From assembly GCA_030549335.1 (NCBI GenBank), contig CM060196.1, positions 5,905,501 through 5,969,500 on the forward strand: a stretch of DNA of 64,000 nucleotides. Direction: 5' to 3'. How positions within the stretch are numbered: the first letter of the stretch is position 1; every line of letters starts with the position of its first letter. Positions 61,515 to 64,000 of the stretch are shown piece after piece. The notes beneath the pieces were generated by a model, which was not told where the DNA came from, did no database searches, and saw only the letters and a list, made by a program, of their open reading frames with translations. This DNA is from Pontederia crassipes. Its lineage: Eukaryota; Streptophyta; Magnoliopsida; Commelinales; Pontederiaceae. Made by a program: the position numbers and the translations under genes.

Positions 61515-62900
61515 TCTAAAGCCAAAGGTTTCTTCTTTCTTTGAATGAGGCCTGTAAATTTATTCAAACATCGATCTGGCTAACATCTGAGAAACCTGAC
61601 CTCTTGAGTCCCCAATCAGCTGCAACATCAAGTTACAGAATAAGTCATTCTTTTATTTGATTTTTCTCCTAGGACACTGTTGGAGATCTCAAACTACAAC
61701 TTCAAACTTTCTGTAGTTGAAGAAAGATAAAAGAAATAAAATGCCAAACTTCAGATACTCCAACTTTGATGCTGAACCATGATCTATAATAGGCATAGTA
61801 CAATACAACCAAGAAATTGAAGTCAAATGTTGAAAACCCATAACATAACCTTTAAAAAAAAGCTTTACAAATTATGTACTCTCAGACAGAGAGGTTCTCC
61901 AAGCAAAAAGAACTTGAACACAAGAGCCAAATCCACGGGAAAATAACCATCAAGACAAGGAACGAAAATGAATAAGAAGACATCAAGCCTACCGTAACAT
62001 CGAAGAGTAGAGATCCAAACTTCTTTCTGCGAAAATGTAACCCGGATGCAACTTTGAATCAAAAGTTTTCCTCGTGTACTTCGAGATTCATCAACTGGGA
62101 TCCAGAGGGGATTGGAGGAAAAAAAAAAGCATGGCAGAGCAATTTTACATGACAACTGAGCAGCCTAAACGAGCTATTTAGCTCTTGGAGATGAACATAC
62201 TAAATAAACAGCCACGACAATTAGCAAAAGGCTTGAGCATCTAACTCCAAAATTTACTTAAAAGAATATGCTATATAAACATCAAACGAAAAAGATAATG
62301 GTAAAAAGTGAAAGAAACAATCATCTTGGGGAAAAAAGGAGTCAATACAATCCAAAGTGCATCTAAAATCCAAAGCTCAAAAGTTAAACTACTGAAAGCA
62401 ATAAATTTCTATCCTAGACGCCATACAAACACCAAATGCTAAACTTTTAGCAATTTTCAATAATAAAAGAGGCGGAACCTGAAATCCAACTGTATCAAGT
62501 AGAAATTCCAAACTATCTTCATAGTCAACGCAAAAACACCATGAAACAAAAATAACAATAATAATAATAATCCGGCGAACAGTTCATAAAAATCTCATAT
62601 GGCTGCAAAAAGGACAGGAAATCAAACTCTTCTCAAGCAAGAGTAACTCAGAAAGGAAATCGAGAATAGGAATGAAATGAGGAACCTGTTACTTCACCTT
62701 CGCGCTCGCCGTGGAGAAAACAAATAGGAAACTGTGGGAGGCAGCGAAATCGAACTCGACGCCGGTGCGTGGAACAGAACTGAAAATATATAATAAGTAA
62801 CAAGAGGAGATTAATAAAATGGATCGCGAAGCGGATTGGTCAGATTGAGATCGAGATAGCTGATGACTCCTTAAGCCACATGTGATAATACGCCCAAAAT
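61515..62900 (-). promoter_or_regulatory. PILS upstream region with possible leader intron
   Basis: No coding frame of note. On the minus strand, a GC-rich leader-like stretch (about 62780-62698) ends in AAG|GTGAAG, a reasonable splice donor, followed by 1.15 kb of T-rich DNA before the PILS start codon. This fits a 5' untranslated exon plus intron, but no direct evidence exists. Confidence 0.35.
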
Positions 62901-64000
62901 TTGCCAACTAGTAATAAAGAAACGCAAATGATTAAGAAGACATTTCTGTCTTTTTGCGTTCGTTAACACGCACACACGGGACCGTATGCCACGTGGCACG
63001 TCAAAACCTGAAGACTCGGTTGGAAAGTAAAAATCTTGCGTTTAGAACATTAGTCGAAGCTCAGAACTCAGAAGGCTCAGATCGAAAAAAATGTGAGATA
63101 AAAAGAGGGGGAAAACTAAACTTATACCAGTATTTTTTATCCCTTTTACGTGATTTTAGGACCCCACAATTTTTTAGTTCATATATAGTTATCAATTATA
63201 ATAAAGAAAATTAAATAAAAATATATATAAGATTATTGCATATGGGCCTATCCCCAAGTTTTGGATGGGTCCGTTCCTGCTTACCTGTGAATATTTTGCC
63301 AGTACAAAATGTCTCCAAGTAACTTATTTGTACCCATTTTAAAAAAAAAACTTATTTGTACTCAACAAAAAAGTGTCATGCTATTTGTACACAACGCCCA
63401 AGTTTTGTTTACTTAATTTGATTCGTGGCTTGCATGACGAAGGCCATGCGAACATTACGAGAACATTAGACATCGGAACAACAAATCCAGTAAAAGACGT
63501 CGAAGATTTCACTACGGCAAAAGAGGCTGAATCGATTATGCGACCCACAAAGTAGATACATGAGCAATGTTTCTACCCTAATAGTACGCCTACCGTGCAA
63601 TTTACATTTTCATCTTACAATAAAATCATTGCAAACATAAGACGTCCGTCTTCTTACAATGGCAGTCCCACAGCTCTTACATCGCAACTGGTTACCGTCC
63701 ATACTCCATACTGTAAGACATAGCAACTGGAACGTATGACCAATCTAATCCAACAAAAGAAACATTCCTCAATGAACATAAAACGCACCCAACTATACAA
63801 TGACGAATACTGTTCAACGCCCTAGCATTTGGCAGAGGCATAATTCTTTGCTAACATGAAGATGACATAGCTCCAAACTGAAACTGACGGCAACATCTAG
63901 AATGACCGCCAACAATAACAGATGATAAAGGGACTGCAGACGCCAGTGATATATCATGCTGTAACATCAAGGAAATTGTGTAGCATATGCTATACAGTAG
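62901..64000. other. Right-edge DNA, no gene identified
   Basis: From about 63560 the sequence loses its AT-rich repeat character and looks like untranslated transcribed DNA, possibly the 3' end of a minus-strand gene beyond the right edge. No coding frame supports this. Confidence 0.3.

Noticed and set aside
61194..61544. 116-residue frame on the plus strand over the PILS gene
   Set aside because: Antisense shadow of conserved PILS membrane segments.
1..64000. CRISPR arrays, operons, riboswitches and prokaryotic mobile elements
   Set aside because: The window is plant nuclear DNA; no regularly spaced repeat-spacer array or prokaryotic gene organisation is present.

Overview
This window is nuclear DNA of a flowering plant. 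Genes have GT-AG introns, and the AT-rich intergenic space is full of plant transposon relics (CACTA, hAT, Tourist-like and Mutator-like foldback elements, an RTE-type LINE) plus a piece of plastid DNA. The strongly GC-rich third codon positions of the two multicopper oxidase genes suggest a monocot, but I cannot name the species.

Layout: (1) 0.5-1.65 kb, a long-inverted-repeat (foldback) element. (2) 2.4-3.3 kb, minus strand, an intact three-exon R2R3-MYB repressor gene of subgroup 4. (3) 5.0-5.98 kb, a scrambled plastid insertion with trnK-UUU and ycf4 pieces. (4) 6-18 kb, gene-poor AT-rich DNA with a hAT-type MITE, tandem duplications, a TAA microsatellite and a second kind of foldback element. 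(5) 18.3-20.4 kb, plus strand, an LPR1-type multicopper oxidase gene. (6) 20.5-32.3 kb, a repeat field containing a diverged direct duplication (23.1-24.5 and 31.3-31.9 kb), several MITEs, a GC-rich block of degenerate repeats (26.0-27.75 kb) and a CACTA terminus invaded by a hAT element. (7) 32.3-35.7 kb, minus strand, a second LPR1-type gene, tail-to-tail with the first. (8) 35.7-50.9 kb, gene-poor: a nested transposon cluster, a second copy of the first foldback family, a possible phosphofructokinase gene fragment and a complete non-autonomous CACTA element. (9) 51.0-54.8 kb, plus strand, an intact six-exon gene for actin-interacting protein 1. (10) 58.3-59.0 kb, a 5'-truncated RTE LINE with target-site duplications. 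(11) 60.2-61.5 kb, minus strand, a PIN-LIKES (PILS) auxin carrier reading frame broken by a frameshift and an in-frame stop.

The four family assignments are secure from sequence (MYB repressor, two LPR oxidases, AIP1, PILS). They do not form a pathway together; the only clear local relationship is the LPR paralogue pair. The most interesting single observation is that the second LPR copy has Tyr where the type-1 copper His should be (HCHILDYED instead of HCHILDHED), while the rest of the gene looks intact. I found no evidence of a wholly new biological system.
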